Assembly (NCBI RefSeq): GCF_023016265.1
Contig: NZ_CP095412.1
Span: 3,844,001-3,908,000, forward strand
Source: Blastococcus sp. PRF04-17
GTDB lineage: Bacteria > Actinomycetota > Actinomycetes > Mycobacteriales > Geodermatophilaceae
Length of the DNA stretch: 64,000 nt
Direction: 5' to 3'
The number at the start of each line of letters is the position of its first letter. The stretch's first letter is position 1. Both the position numbers and the translations under genes were made by a program. Below the pieces are notes generated by a model. The model ran no database searches, was not told where the DNA came from, and saw nothing but the letters and a program-made list of their open reading frames with translations. Of this stretch, positions 30,050-38,515 are shown piece after piece.

Positions 30050-30922
30050 TCAGACCCCGATGGGGTGCCACACCGTCTTGGTCTCGAGGAACGGGGTGAG
30101 GCGGCTGAGTCCCGGGTCGGCCGTCCAGTCGGGCTCGATCGCGGGCGGGCGGACGACGCGCTTGACCGTGCCGGCCGCCTCGCGCTCGAACTCCATCGCC
30201 CGCCGCTCCGGCGCACCGGTGAGGTCGATGGCGTCGACGTCGGCGTGCTCGGCCAGCCACGAGCCCAGCTCGCCGGCGTCACCGGTGAGGATGTTGACCA
30301 CCCCGGCCGGCACGTCGCTGGTCGCGAGCACCTCGGCCAGGGTGACCGCGGGCAGCGGCCGCTCCTTCGACGTCACGACGACGGCGGTGTTGCCACCGGC
30401 GAGGACCGGGGCGAGCACGCTGACCAGGCCGAGCAGGGAGGACTGCTGCGGCGCCAGGACGGCGACGACCCCGGTCGGCTCGGGCATGGAGAAGTCGAAG
30501 TACGGCCCGGCGACGGGGTTGGCCCCGCCGAGCACCGCCGCGAGCTTGTCGGTCCAGCCCGCGTACCAGACCCAGCGATCGACGGCGGCGTCCACGGCGG
30601 CGCGTGCCTTGGAGGCGGACAGGCCCTCTCCGGCGGCGACCTCCTCGCAGAACTGGACGTGCCGGCCCTCCATCACCTCGGCCACCCGGTAGAGCACCTG
30701 CCCGCGGTTGTAGGCGGTCATCGCCGACCACTTGCCGAAGGCGCCGCGCGCTGCCACGACGGCGTCACGGGCGTCCTTACGGGAGGCCCACGCGGCGTTG
30801 GCGAGGAAGTGCCCCTTGGCGTCGGTGACCTCGTAGCTGCGGCCGGATTCCGACCGCGGGAAGGCGCCGTCGACGTAGAGCTTGTAGGTCTTGCGGACGG
30901 CGAGGCGCTCGCTGCCGATCAC
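30050..30922 (-). CDS. Aldehyde dehydrogenase-like protein lacking the catalytic domain
   Basis: 290 residues aligned with the N-terminal NAD-binding part of ALDHs (YKLYVDGAFPRSESGRSYEV, ANAAWASRKDARDAV, PAGVVNILTGDAGELG). It ends before the catalytic cysteine region, and no FxxxGQxCxAGS motif exists in it. It overlaps the stop of the complete ALDH by 4 bases (GTGA), so the two are co-translated and may form a complex. The arrangement recalls ALDH16-type enzymes, in which the second ALDH domain is catalytically dead. Regular length and clean ends argue against a simple truncation. Confidence 0.85.
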   Translation of the reverse strand: MIGSERLAVRKTYKLYVDGAFPRSESGRSYEVTDAKGHFLANAAWASRKDARDAVVAARGAFGKWSAMTAYNRGQVLYRVAEVMEGRHVQFCEEVAAGEGLSASKARAAVDAAVDRWVWYAGWTDKLAAVLGGANPVAGPYFDFSMPEPTGVVAVLAPQQSSLLGLVSVLAPVLAGGNTAVVVTSKERPLPAVTLAEVLATSDVPAGVVNILTGDAGELGSWLAEHADVDAIDLTGAPERRAMEFEREAAGTVKRVVRPPAIEPDWTADPGLSRLTPFLETKTVWHPIGV

Positions 30923-32364
30923 TTCTCAGCACCCTTCAGGTAGGCGGCCAGCCCGTGCCGGCCGCCCTCACGGCCGTAGCCGGACTGCTTGTAGCCGCCG
31001 AACGGCGAGGTCGGGTCGAACTTGTTGAACGTGTTGGCCCACACGACGCCGGCGCGCAGCTGGTTGGCGATCTTGAGGATCCGCGAGCCCTTCTCGGTCC
31101 AGATGCCGGCCGACAGCCCGTAGGTGGTGTTGTTGGCCTTGGCGACCGCCTCGTCCGGCGTCCGGAAGGTCAGCACGGAGAGGACCGGGCCGAAGACCTC
31201 CTCGCGGGCGATCCGGTGGGCGGGGGAGACGTCGGTGAAGACCGTCGGCGGGAACCAGAAGCCGCGCTCGGGCAGGTCGCAGGCGGGCTGCCAGCGCTGG
31301 GCGCCTTCGGCGACGCCGTAGTCGGACAGTTCCCGGATGCGGGCGAGCTGGTCGGCGGAGTTGATGGCGCCGATGTCGGTGTTCTTGTCGAGGGGGTCGC
31401 CGACGCGCAGGGTGCCGATCCGCCGCTGCAGCGAGGCGATCACTTCGTCGTGGATGTTCTCCTGCACCAGCAGGCGGCTGCCCGCGCAGCAGACGTGGCC
31501 CTGGTTGAAGAAGATGCCCTGCACGATGCCCTCGACGGCCTGGTCGATCGGGGCGTCGTCGAAGACGATGTTGGCGGCCTTGCCGCCGAGCTCGAGGGTG
31601 AGCTTCTTGCGGGTGCCCGCGACGGCGCGGGCGATCTGCTTGCCGACCTCGGTCGAACCGGTGAACGCGACCTTGTCGACGTCCCCGTGCTCGACGACGG
31701 CGCGGCCGGTGTCGCCGGCACCGGGAACGATGTTGACGACACCCGGGGGCAGGTCCGCCTGCTGGCAGATCTCGGCGAACAGCAGCGCGGAGAGTGGAGT
31801 GGTCTCGGCCGGCTTGAGGACGACGGTGTTGCCGGTGGCCAGCGCCGGGGCGACCTTCCACGCGAGCATCAGCAGCGGGAAGTTCCACGGGATGACCTGG
31901 CCGGCCACGCCGAGCGGGCGCGGGTTGGGGCCCAGGCCTGCGTGGTCGAGCTTGTCGGCCCAGCCCGCGTGGTAGAAGAAGTGCGCCGCGGCCAGCGGGA
32001 TGTCGACGTCCCGCGACTCGCGGATCGGCTTGCCGTTGTCCAGCGACTCCAGGACGGCGAACTCGCGGGCGCGCTCCTGGAGCAGGCGGGCGATGCGGAA
32101 CAGGTACTTGCCGCGGTCGGCCGGGCGCATGGGGCCCCAGGTCCTCGTGAACGTGCGCCGGGCGGCGGCGACCGCCCGGTCGACGTCGGCGGCGCTGCCG
32201 GCGGAGACCTCGGTCAGCACCTCCTCGGTGGCCGGGTTGACCGACTTGAACGCCTCGCCGGTGCCGTCGACGAACTCACCGTCGATGAACAGGCCGTAGG
32301 ACGGCGCGATGTCGACGATGGACCGGGACTCGGGGGCGGGGGCGTACTGGAACGGGCTGGTCAT
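30919..32364 (-). CDS. Aldehyde dehydrogenase
   Basis: 481-aa NAD(P)-dependent ALDH with all catalytic parts: IPWNFPLLMLAWKVAPAL, the Glu in ELGGKAANIV, the Cys segment FNQGHVCCAGSRL, EEVFGPVLSV and the closing SPFGGYKQSGYGREGG. It starts 3 bases after the deoC stop. Acetaldehyde from DeoC is the obvious candidate substrate, giving acetate. This is inference from position. Confidence 0.92.
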   Translation of the reverse strand: MTSPFQYAPAPESRSIVDIAPSYGLFIDGEFVDGTGEAFKSVNPATEEVLTEVSAGSAADVDRAVAAARRTFTRTWGPMRPADRGKYLFRIARLLQERAREFAVLESLDNGKPIRESRDVDIPLAAAHFFYHAGWADKLDHAGLGPNPRPLGVAGQVIPWNFPLLMLAWKVAPALATGNTVVLKPAETTPLSALLFAEICQQADLPPGVVNIVPGAGDTGRAVVEHGDVDKVAFTGSTEVGKQIARAVAGTRKKLTLELGGKAANIVFDDAPIDQAVEGIVQGIFFNQGHVCCAGSRLLVQENIHDEVIASLQRRIGTLRVGDPLDKNTDIGAINSADQLARIRELSDYGVAEGAQRWQPACDLPERGFWFPPTVFTDVSPAHRIAREEVFGPVLSVLTFRTPDEAVAKANNTTYGLSAGIWTEKGSRILKIANQLRAGVVWANTFNKFDPTSPFGGYKQSGYGREGGRHGLAAYLKGAEK

Positions 32365-32367
32365 GCG

Positions 32368-33363
32368 TCAGTCCACCGTGACGTAGTCGGGGCCGCTGTA
32401 GTGGCCGGTGCGCAGTTTCTGCCGCTGCAGCAGGAGGTCGTTGAGCAGGCTGGAGGCGCCGAGGCGGAACCAGTCGGGTGTCAGCCAGTCGGGACCGGCG
32501 GTCTCGTTGACCAGCACCAGGTGCTTCATGGCGTCCTTGGTCGTCCTGATGCCGCCGGCCGGCTTCACGCCGACCTGCTTGCCGGTCGCGGCGCGGAAGT
32601 CGCGCACGGCCTCGAGCATGACCAGGCACACCGGCAGGGTGGCCGCGGGCTGGATCTTGCCGGTCGAGGTCTTGATGAAGTCGCCGCCGGCGAGCATGGC
32701 CAGCCAGCTCGCCCGGCGGACGTTGTCGAGGGTGACCAGTTCGCCGGTCTCGAGGATGACCTTGAGGTGCGCCTCCCCGCATGCCTCCTTGACGGCGACG
32801 ATCTCCTCGTAGACGTCGAGGTAGCGGCCGGCCAGGAAGGCGCCGCGGTCGATGACCATGTCGATCTCGTCGGCGCCGTTGGACACGGCGTCCCGGACGT
32901 CGGCGATCTTGACCTCGCGGCTCGCTCGCCCGCTCGGGAAGGCGGTGGCGACGGCGGCGATGTGGATGTCCGTGCCGGCCAGCGCCTCTTTCGCGATACC
33001 GGCCAGGTCGCCGTACACGCAGACGGCGGCGACGTGCGGGACGGTCGCGTCGCCCGGGTCGGGGTGCTTGGCCTTGGCGGCCAGGCTGCGCACCTTGCCG
33101 GGGGTGTCGGCCCCCTCGAGGGTGGTCAGGTCGACCATGGAGATGGCGGTGTCGATCGCCCAGGCCTTGGCGGTCGTCTTGATCGACCGGGTGCCGAGGA
33201 CTGCGACCCGCGACTCGGCGCCGACCTGGTCGACCCCGGGGAGGCCGTGGAGGAAGGCGCGGAAGGCCGCGTCGGAGCGCGTGACGTCGCTGTACGGATC
33301 CACGGGCGGGGTCGCCGCCCGGGCATCCGCCGACAGCGCGTCGGGGTCGAGCACGTGGGTCAT
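32368..33363 (-). CDS. deoC: Deoxyribose-phosphate aldolase
   Basis: Class I aldolase splitting 2-deoxyribose-5-phosphate into glyceraldehyde-3-phosphate and acetaldehyde. The 331-aa protein has the Schiff-base lysine in GGDFIKTSTGK, the second active-site lysine in GVKPAGGIRTTKDA, and NGADEIDMVIDRGAFLAG. It is longer than the ~220-aa E. coli form, like other long DeoCs. ATG 33363 is chosen; the frame is open 15 codons further. It heads the deoC-ALDH-ALDH-like operon. Confidence 0.93.
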   Translation of the reverse strand: MTHVLDPDALSADARAATPPVDPYSDVTRSDAAFRAFLHGLPGVDQVGAESRVAVLGTRSIKTTAKAWAIDTAISMVDLTTLEGADTPGKVRSLAAKAKHPDPGDATVPHVAAVCVYGDLAGIAKEALAGTDIHIAAVATAFPSGRASREVKIADVRDAVSNGADEIDMVIDRGAFLAGRYLDVYEEIVAVKEACGEAHLKVILETGELVTLDNVRRASWLAMLAGGDFIKTSTGKIQPAATLPVCLVMLEAVRDFRAATGKQVGVKPAGGIRTTKDAMKHLVLVNETAGPDWLTPDWFRLGASSLLNDLLLQRQKLRTGHYSGPDYVTVD

Positions 33364-33527
33364 GCGGCCATCATCCCCTGCGCGGACGACATCCCGGACA
33401 GTGCTCACTCGGCTGGAGCAGGAGTGCGACAGAGAGTCGGTCGTGCCACGCCGCGCAAGGGTGGTGGGCGAACTGTGGACAACGTTGTGACCTGGGGATT
33501 CGCGCTGCGGGACCGGGCTGGGACCGG

Positions 33528-33533
33528 TATTCT
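33528..33533 (+). promoter_or_regulatory. -10 box of the DUF222/HNH gene (leaderless)
   Basis: TATTCT, 6 bases before GTG 33540. Confidence 0.55.
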
Positions 33534-33539
33534 TCGTAC

Positions 33540-34772
33540 GTGTGTTCGGACGGTTCGGGTGATGTGCTGGCGGCGCTGGAGGCCGACCTCGACGCCCTGG
33601 CCGCCCAGGACCTGAAGGGCATGTTCGGGCCCCAGGTGCTCGAACGGCTCGGCCGGCTGGTGCGGGCGTCGAACCGGCTGACCGCGCAGCTGACCCGCCA
33701 CGTGCGGGAGGGCGAGCTGACCCAGGCGGCCGAGCACGACGGGAAGAAGACCATGCAGTCCTGGCTGCGCGGGCACGCCCTGCTCGCCCCGGCGGCCGCC
33801 GGTCAGCTGGTGCGCACCGGCCGGGCGCTGGAGCTGCTGCCCGCGGTGGCCGCGGGCTTCGCCGCCGGCGCGATCACCGCCGACGCCGTTGCGGTCATCG
33901 CCCCGATCACCCGTCCCGAGCACGTGGCCGCCGCCGCAGCGGCCGGCGTCGACCTCGCCGGGGTGGACCGGGTGCTGGCCGAGGTCGCCGCCTCCCAGCA
34001 GCCCGGCGAACTCGCCCAGGTGGTGCAGCGCTACCTGGCCCACCTCGATCCCGACGGCCCGGAGCCGGACCCCACCGAGGGGCGGTCGCTGTCGATCGTC
34101 CAGCATGCCGACGGTTCGGTCAGCGGCCGGTTCGAGCTCGACGCCGTGGCCGGGGAGCGGGTGCAGGCGGCGCTGGAGTCGATCGTGCAGGCCAACCGGC
34201 CGCTCGGCGACGGCCGCTCCCGCGCCCAGCAGCAGGCCGACGCGCTGGTCCAGCTGGCCGACAACGCCCTGGCCGCCGGCGACCTGCCGATCCTGCGCAC
34301 CGCCAAACCCCAGGTGGCGGTCACCATCGACATCGACGACCTGGTCGACCCGGCGACCGGTCCGGCCGCGGGCCGGATGGGGTTCGGCGCGCTGATCTCC
34401 GCCGCGCGGGCCCGCATGCTGGCCTGTGACGGCGACATCACCCGGATCGTGTTCGGTCCCGACGGCGCCCCGCTGGACTACGGCCGGAGCCACCGCGTCG
34501 TGCCCAAGGCGCTGCGGCGCGCCGTCGAGCACCGCGACCGGTCCTGCGTCTTCGCCGGCTGCGGCGCCCCCACCCACTGGTGCGATGTCCACCACCTCGT
34601 GCACTGGGCCGACGGCGGCGACACCAACCTGGAGAACTCCGCCCTGCTCTGCGAACGCCATCACACCAAGGTCCACCACGGCTTCCGCGTCGAACGACCA
34701 CCCGACGGCCGATGGCGCACCTACCGCCCCGACGGCACCGAGATCCTCATCGGCCAACCCCTGCTCATCTGA
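33540..34772 (+). CDS. DUF222 / HNH endonuclease-domain protein (13E12-repeat family)
   Basis: 410-aa protein: an N-terminal helical DUF222 region (residues ~1-290) and a C-terminal HNH domain with DRSCVFAGCGAPTHWCDVHH and NLENSALLCERHHTKVHHG (paired Cys/His metal ligands plus the H-N-H core). The family is multicopy in mycobacteria and related actinobacteria and is suspected of mobility, but its function is unproven. Leaderless GTG start. It is inserted between deoC and upp with ordinary base composition. Confidence 0.9.
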   Translation: MCSDGSGDVLAALEADLDALAAQDLKGMFGPQVLERLGRLVRASNRLTAQLTRHVREGELTQAAEHDGKKTMQSWLRGHALLAPAAAGQLVRTGRALELLPAVAAGFAAGAITADAVAVIAPITRPEHVAAAAAAGVDLAGVDRVLAEVAASQQPGELAQVVQRYLAHLDPDGPEPDPTEGRSLSIVQHADGSVSGRFELDAVAGERVQAALESIVQANRPLGDGRSRAQQQADALVQLADNALAAGDLPILRTAKPQVAVTIDIDDLVDPATGPAAGRMGFGALISAARARMLACDGDITRIVFGPDGAPLDYGRSHRVVPKALRRAVEHRDRSCVFAGCGAPTHWCDVHHLVHWADGGDTNLENSALLCERHHTKVHHGFRVERPPDGRWRTYRPDGTEILIGQPLLI

Positions 34773-34792
34773 TCTCTGCAGAGTGCTGCCGA

Positions 34793-34798
34793 TACGGT
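34793..34798 (+). promoter_or_regulatory. -10 box of upp (leaderless)
   Basis: TACGGT, 7 bases before GTG 34806. It excludes the longer reading from GTG 34797, which lies inside the box. Confidence 0.6.
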
Positions 34799-34805
34799 GT
34801 CGCGC

Positions 34806-35429
34806 GTGCAGCTGACCGTCGTCGACCACCCGTTGGCCCGCGCCCGCCTCACCCGGATGCGGGACGAGCGCACGGACAACGCCATGTTCCGGGCCGCCCT
34901 GCGCGAGCTCACCCAGATGCTCGTCTACGAAGCAACCCGTGACCTGGAGATCGCCGAGGAGCCGATCCAGACGCCGGTGACCGCCACGACGGGGTACCGG
35001 CTCGCGTCGCCGCCGCTGATCGTGCCGGTGCTTCGGGCGGGCCTCGGCATGGCTGACACCGCGCACGGGATGCTGCCGGAGTCGCAGATGGGCTTCGTCG
35101 GGCTCGCGCGCAACGAGGACACCTTCCAGCCGGAGGCGTACATGGCCTCCCTCCCGGAATCGCTGGTCGGCCGGCACGTGTTCGTGCTCGACCCGATGCT
35201 CGCGACCGGCGGCTCCTTGGTGCACTGCTGCGGGCTGCTCACCGAGCGCGGCGCTACCGAGATCACCGTGCTGTGCACGCTGGCCGCGCCCGAGGGCCTG
35301 CGCCGGCTGGAGGAGAGCGGACTGCCGCTGCGGGTGTTCACTGCCAGCGTCGACGAGGGCCTCAACGACAAGGCCTACATCGTCCCCGGGCTCGGCGACG
35401 CCGGCGACCGTCAGTTCGGCGCGGTCTGA
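34806..35429 (+). CDS. upp: Uracil phosphoribosyltransferase
   Basis: Converts uracil plus PRPP to UMP, recycling the base released by nucleoside phosphorylases. The 207-aa protein starts [20 protein letters not shown], typical of Upp, with [15 protein letters not shown], the PRPP loop [14 protein letters not shown] and the uracil-binding C-terminus [17 protein letters not shown]. The start is GTG 34806, fixed by the -10 box. The next gene begins 2 bases after the stop. Confidence 0.95.
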   Translation: MQLTVVDHPLARARLTRMRDERTDNAMFRAALRELTQMLVYEATRDLEIAEEPIQTPVTATTGYRLASPPLIVPVLRAGLGMADTAHGMLPESQMGFVGLARNEDTFQPEAYMASLPESLVGRHVFVLDPMLATGGSLVHCCGLLTERGATEITVLCTLAAPEGLRRLEESGLPLRVFTASVDEGLNDKAYIVPGLGDAGDRQFGAV

Positions 35430-35431
35430 CC

Positions 35432-36322
35432 ATGCGGTTCGGGGTGCTCGGCACCGGCTTCTGGGCGGACAAGATCCACGCCGCCACGCTGGCCGAGCAC
35501 CCGTCGGCGGAACTGGTCGGGGTGTGGGGCAGGGACGTCGCCAAGGCGAAGGCGGTCGGCGCCCAGTACGAGGTGCCCGGATTCGCCGACGTCGACGACC
35601 TGCTGTCGCAGGTGGACGCCGTGTCGATCGCCGTGCCGCCCGACGTCCAGGTGGAGCTGGCGCTGCGGGCCGCCACGGCGGGGAAGCATCTGCTGCTGGA
35701 GAAGCCGATCGCGCTGAACCTCGCCGACGCCGATCGGCTGGTGGCCGCGGTGCACGACGCCAAGATCGCGTCGGTCGTGTTCTTCACGTTCCGCTTCCGT
35801 CCGGGGACGGCGGCGTGGCTGGAGCAGGCGGCCCGGACCCGGCTCGCGGGCGGTCACGGATCCTGGCTGTCGGCGCTGGCCGGCTCGCCGTTCGACGACT
35901 CGCCCTGGCGCAAGGAGCACGGCGCCCTGTGGGACATCGGTCCGCATGCGCTGTCGGTGCTCGTCCCCGCGCTCGGGCCGGTCGTCTCCGTGCAGGCCGG
36001 CGCGGGACTGCGGGACACCGTCCACCTGGTCCTGACGCACTCGTCGGGTGTCGCCTCGACCGTGACGGTGTCCCACACGGTCGCGCCGATGAGCGCCGGC
36101 ACAGAGTTCTTCGTGCACGGCGACGCCGGCCGGCTGGTGCTGATTCCCGAGGACGGCGTGGCCGCAGAGGCGTTCGCCGTGGCGGTGGACGAGCTCGAGT
36201 CGGCCGCGATGACCCGGGGCACGCACGCGTGCGACGTCGGGTTCGCGCGTGACGTCGTCGCCGTCCTGGAGGCGGCCACCCGGGCCCTGGCTTCCGGGTG
36301 CCGGGAGTCGGTCACCGGCTGA
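35432..36322 (+). CDS. Gfo/Idh/MocA-family oxidoreductase
   Basis: 296-aa NAD(P)-dependent dehydrogenase. The Rossmann start GVLGTGFWADKIHAATLAEH and the family's LLLEKPIALN (EKP motif with catalytic Lys) are clear, followed by the C-terminal beta-sheet domain with WDIGPHALSVL. Substrates in the family are sugars, inositols or their derivatives; not identifiable here. Co-transcribed with upp (2-base gap). Confidence 0.88.
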   Translation: MRFGVLGTGFWADKIHAATLAEHPSAELVGVWGRDVAKAKAVGAQYEVPGFADVDDLLSQVDAVSIAVPPDVQVELALRAATAGKHLLLEKPIALNLADADRLVAAVHDAKIASVVFFTFRFRPGTAAWLEQAARTRLAGGHGSWLSALAGSPFDDSPWRKEHGALWDIGPHALSVLVPALGPVVSVQAGAGLRDTVHLVLTHSSGVASTVTVSHTVAPMSAGTEFFVHGDAGRLVLIPEDGVAAEAFAVAVDELESAAMTRGTHACDVGFARDVVAVLEAATRALASGCRESVTG

Positions 36323-36476
36323 ACTCCGGCCCCCGTTCCAGGGGCGTCGTGCACGCTCGTGGGGTCCTGTAGCGCCCACCCGTGCGGGCGAGAGGGTCGC
36401 GTGTCGGTGTCCGTTCCGGAACGCGAACCGGCATCCTCGTCGTGGCGCCCCCGCCGAGGGCGGGAACGGGGGCGGC

Positions 36477-36890
36477 GTGAGCTTCAGCAGGTGGTACGTC
36501 CGTCGTGGGCGCATCGACCGCCAGACGTGGTGGCTGCACTACACGCTGCCGCTCATGCTCCTGGCCACCCTTGCGGGCATCGCGGACAGCTCGCTGGGCT
36601 ATCCGGCGCCGGCCAGCGAGGGGTGGTCGATCTACACCTACACGGGCGGGCCACTCAGCCTGGCCGTCTGCTTGGCCTTCCTCGCACCCTCTGTGACGTC
36701 GATCGTCGCCCGGCTGCACGACAGAGGGCACTCCGCGTGGTGGCTGTTGTGGCTGCTCGTGCCCGGCCTGGGGCCGCTGGTGGTCTTCATCCAGAACGGG
36801 TTCCTGGTCGGCCAGGGTGGGGTGAATCGGTACGGCCCCCCACCCGACGAAGAGGTGATGGCCGCCCAGGGCATGTCGGCCACGCGGTAG
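36477..36890 (+). CDS. DUF805 membrane protein
   Basis: 137-aa protein with about four hydrophobic segments and the DUF805 marks GRIDRQTWWLHY at the start and ARLHDRGHSAWWLLWLLVPG in the middle (R-x-H-D-x-G/D). Function unknown. GTG 36477 is preceded by a weak purine-rich site. Convergent with the PKD-protein gene only 5 bases away, with no visible terminator between. Confidence 0.8.
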   Translation: MSFSRWYVRRGRIDRQTWWLHYTLPLMLLATLAGIADSSLGYPAPASEGWSIYTYTGGPLSLAVCLAFLAPSVTSIVARLHDRGHSAWWLLWLLVPGLGPLVVFIQNGFLVGQGGVNRYGPPPDEEVMAAQGMSATR

Positions 36891-36895
36891 CCCAT

Positions 36896-37843
36896 TCAGT
36901 CGTACGGGTTCGTGAGGACCGGACGCGCCTGCAGGACCGTGAAGGACACGGGTGGCCCGTCGGTCGTGGTGGTGCCAGGGACGGCGATGCTGGCCCCGCC
37001 GTCGACGCTGAACGTCCCACCCCACGTGGTGGTTAGGTGGGCGGTGTAGGTGCCGCTGGCGTAGTCGTGCGTGATGGTGTGGTCCGGGTACGGCGCACCG
37101 GGCTCGGTCGTGGTGAAGTCGCCTCCGTCGCCGGTGTGCCACGTGAACGCGGTGGCGCCCGCGACGATGTCGACGGTGAAACCGCGGATGTCGAGCGTGA
37201 ACGTCTGCGTGATCGGGTCGTCGGTGTAGAAGATCACCGGAAGGCCCACGAGCCCGTTACCCGGCGGTTGATGGTCGGTCGCGAGCAGGGGCAGCGGCAG
37301 TTCCTGGAAGTACCGGAAGACCTCCCCTGGGGACGGCGGCGGGTTCAGCGCCGTCACGTCGATGCACCCGCGCCCAATGTAGGACCAATCGCCGACCGCA
37401 GTTCCAACGGCGATGTCGGGATCGAACGGGGTGTTGTCGTCCGTGCGGGGACCAGGCATGACTAGCGGGCGTCGCTCGATGACGTAGTTCTGGACCACTC
37501 GTCTCTGCGGGGCAGGGCACTCGACGAAATCGCTCGGTCGGCAACCACCCACTTCCCGGTCACTCCAGATGCATGGGTGCACCAGGCGGTAGATGTAGGG
37601 AGGAATTGCGGGCGCCACGTTCGAGGCAACCCAGCCAACGCCCGGCTGTGCGGTGACCAGTGCGGCGGTGAGAACGCCATCGCCGGTCCCGACGGTGGGC
37701 CGGGGACAACTGCGCCGGCAGTCTGCGTCCGCTGCGCGAGACGGATCACCCGGCGCTGCGGCCCCACTGCTCATGTGGAGGGACACGGTCGCGACCAGCC
37801 ATATCACGACGAGGCACAAGCGGATCGCCCAACGCTGAGTCAT
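36896..37843 (-). CDS. Secreted PKD-like protein
   Basis: 315-aa protein with a signal peptide (LCLVVIWLVATVSLHMSSGAAA), a Cys-containing middle (CRRSCPRPT, CIWSDREVGGCRP) and a C-terminal beta-sandwich resembling a PKD repeat (ATAFTWHTGDGGDFTTTEPG then HDYASGTYTAHL, the W-x-x-G-D-G pattern). Likely an extracellular protein. ATG 37843 overlaps the lipoprotein stop (ATGA), so the two are made together. Base composition is visibly lower in GC than its neighbours. Confidence 0.75.
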   Translation of the reverse strand: MTQRWAIRLCLVVIWLVATVSLHMSSGAAAPGDPSRAADADCRRSCPRPTVGTGDGVLTAALVTAQPGVGWVASNVAPAIPPYIYRLVHPCIWSDREVGGCRPSDFVECPAPQRRVVQNYVIERRPLVMPGPRTDDNTPFDPDIAVGTAVGDWSYIGRGCIDVTALNPPPSPGEVFRYFQELPLPLLATDHQPPGNGLVGLPVIFYTDDPITQTFTLDIRGFTVDIVAGATAFTWHTGDGGDFTTTEPGAPYPDHTITHDYASGTYTAHLTTTWGGTFSVDGGASIAVPGTTTTDGPPVSFTVLQARPVLTNPYD

Positions 37844-38397
37844 CCCAGCGTCAGCCCCACCATGATCCAGGACTGCATCGGTTCGTCCCACCGGAGCGTT
37901 GCCCCGGACGACAGTCGGGGAAGTGCGTCGAAGACCAGGCCTTCGACCGGCTGTCCGGAGCGATCGACAACCGTCATGGCGGCTTGATCGGCGGTGAAAG
38001 AAACGCTCGTGGGATCCGACTCCCGCGCCTCGATGTAGGTGATCGTCAGCTCGCCGCCCCTGTACGAGTAGCCGGCCGCCGCATCCTCGTCGGTGTCGTC
38101 GGCGATTCGATTGCACTCGCGGCAGCCGTCACTGAAATCACGCAGGGGCTCTGCATCCATGACGGTCGACGTGCGGTTGATCAGCTCGATGTAGTAGCGG
38201 ACGAACGCCTCGGCGCCGGCGGCGTCCCGCATCCGTGCTTCGTCCGGCATGGGCATGTCGGCCGGTCCTCGGGATGGGAGCGCTTCGGTCGTCTCGGCGG
38301 CGCTGGTCGGCGGCAGCGTGGTGTTGGCTTCCTGCTTCTGCGAGCACCCGACCAGCACGACCAGGCCCGCAGCCAGCAGTGCCACGAGCCGATTCAC
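37840..38397 (-). CDS. DUF6318-like lipoprotein
   Basis: 185-aa precursor: basic start, hydrophobic LVALLAAGLVVLVGC lipobox, Thr/Ser/Pro-rich spacer, then a globular part with AFVRYYIELINRT and DFSDGCRECNRI, which resembles DUF6318 actinobacterial lipoproteins (conserved CxxC pair). Function unknown. GTG 38397 is chosen because it sits at the signal sequence with GAGGGG upstream; the open frame to 38514 is otherwise unsupported. Confidence 0.7.
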   Translation of the reverse strand: MNRLVALLAAGLVVLVGCSQKQEANTTLPPTSAAETTEALPSRGPADMPMPDEARMRDAAGAEAFVRYYIELINRTSTVMDAEPLRDFSDGCRECNRIADDTDEDAAAGYSYRGGELTITYIEARESDPTSVSFTADQAAMTVVDRSGQPVEGLVFDALPRLSSGATLRWDEPMQSWIMVGLTLG

Positions 38398-38490
38398 GCC
38401 GTCACCCCTCGTGTTGATCACGGAACGGCCGGAGACTACGCAGGGCGGGAAAGCCGTTGCATCCGGACCTGTGGACAACCACCCGATGGC

Positions 38491-38515
38491 AGTGCGGGCG
38501 TCGTAGGCCCGCACT
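38491..38515 (-). terminator. Terminator of the PNP-epimerase-pmmB operon
   Basis: 9-bp perfect stem AGTGCGGGC/GCCCGCACT with a 7-base loop, overlapping the first bases of the pmmB stop codon. Confidence 0.65.

Noticed and set aside
30955-33615. 886-residue ORF opposite the ALDH and deoC genes
   Set aside because: Low-complexity Val/Asp/Gly-rich reading of the antisense strand of three well supported genes.
33540-34772. DUF222/HNH gene as part of an active mobile element
   Set aside because: No terminal repeats or target duplication are visible around it; only the family reputation suggests mobility.
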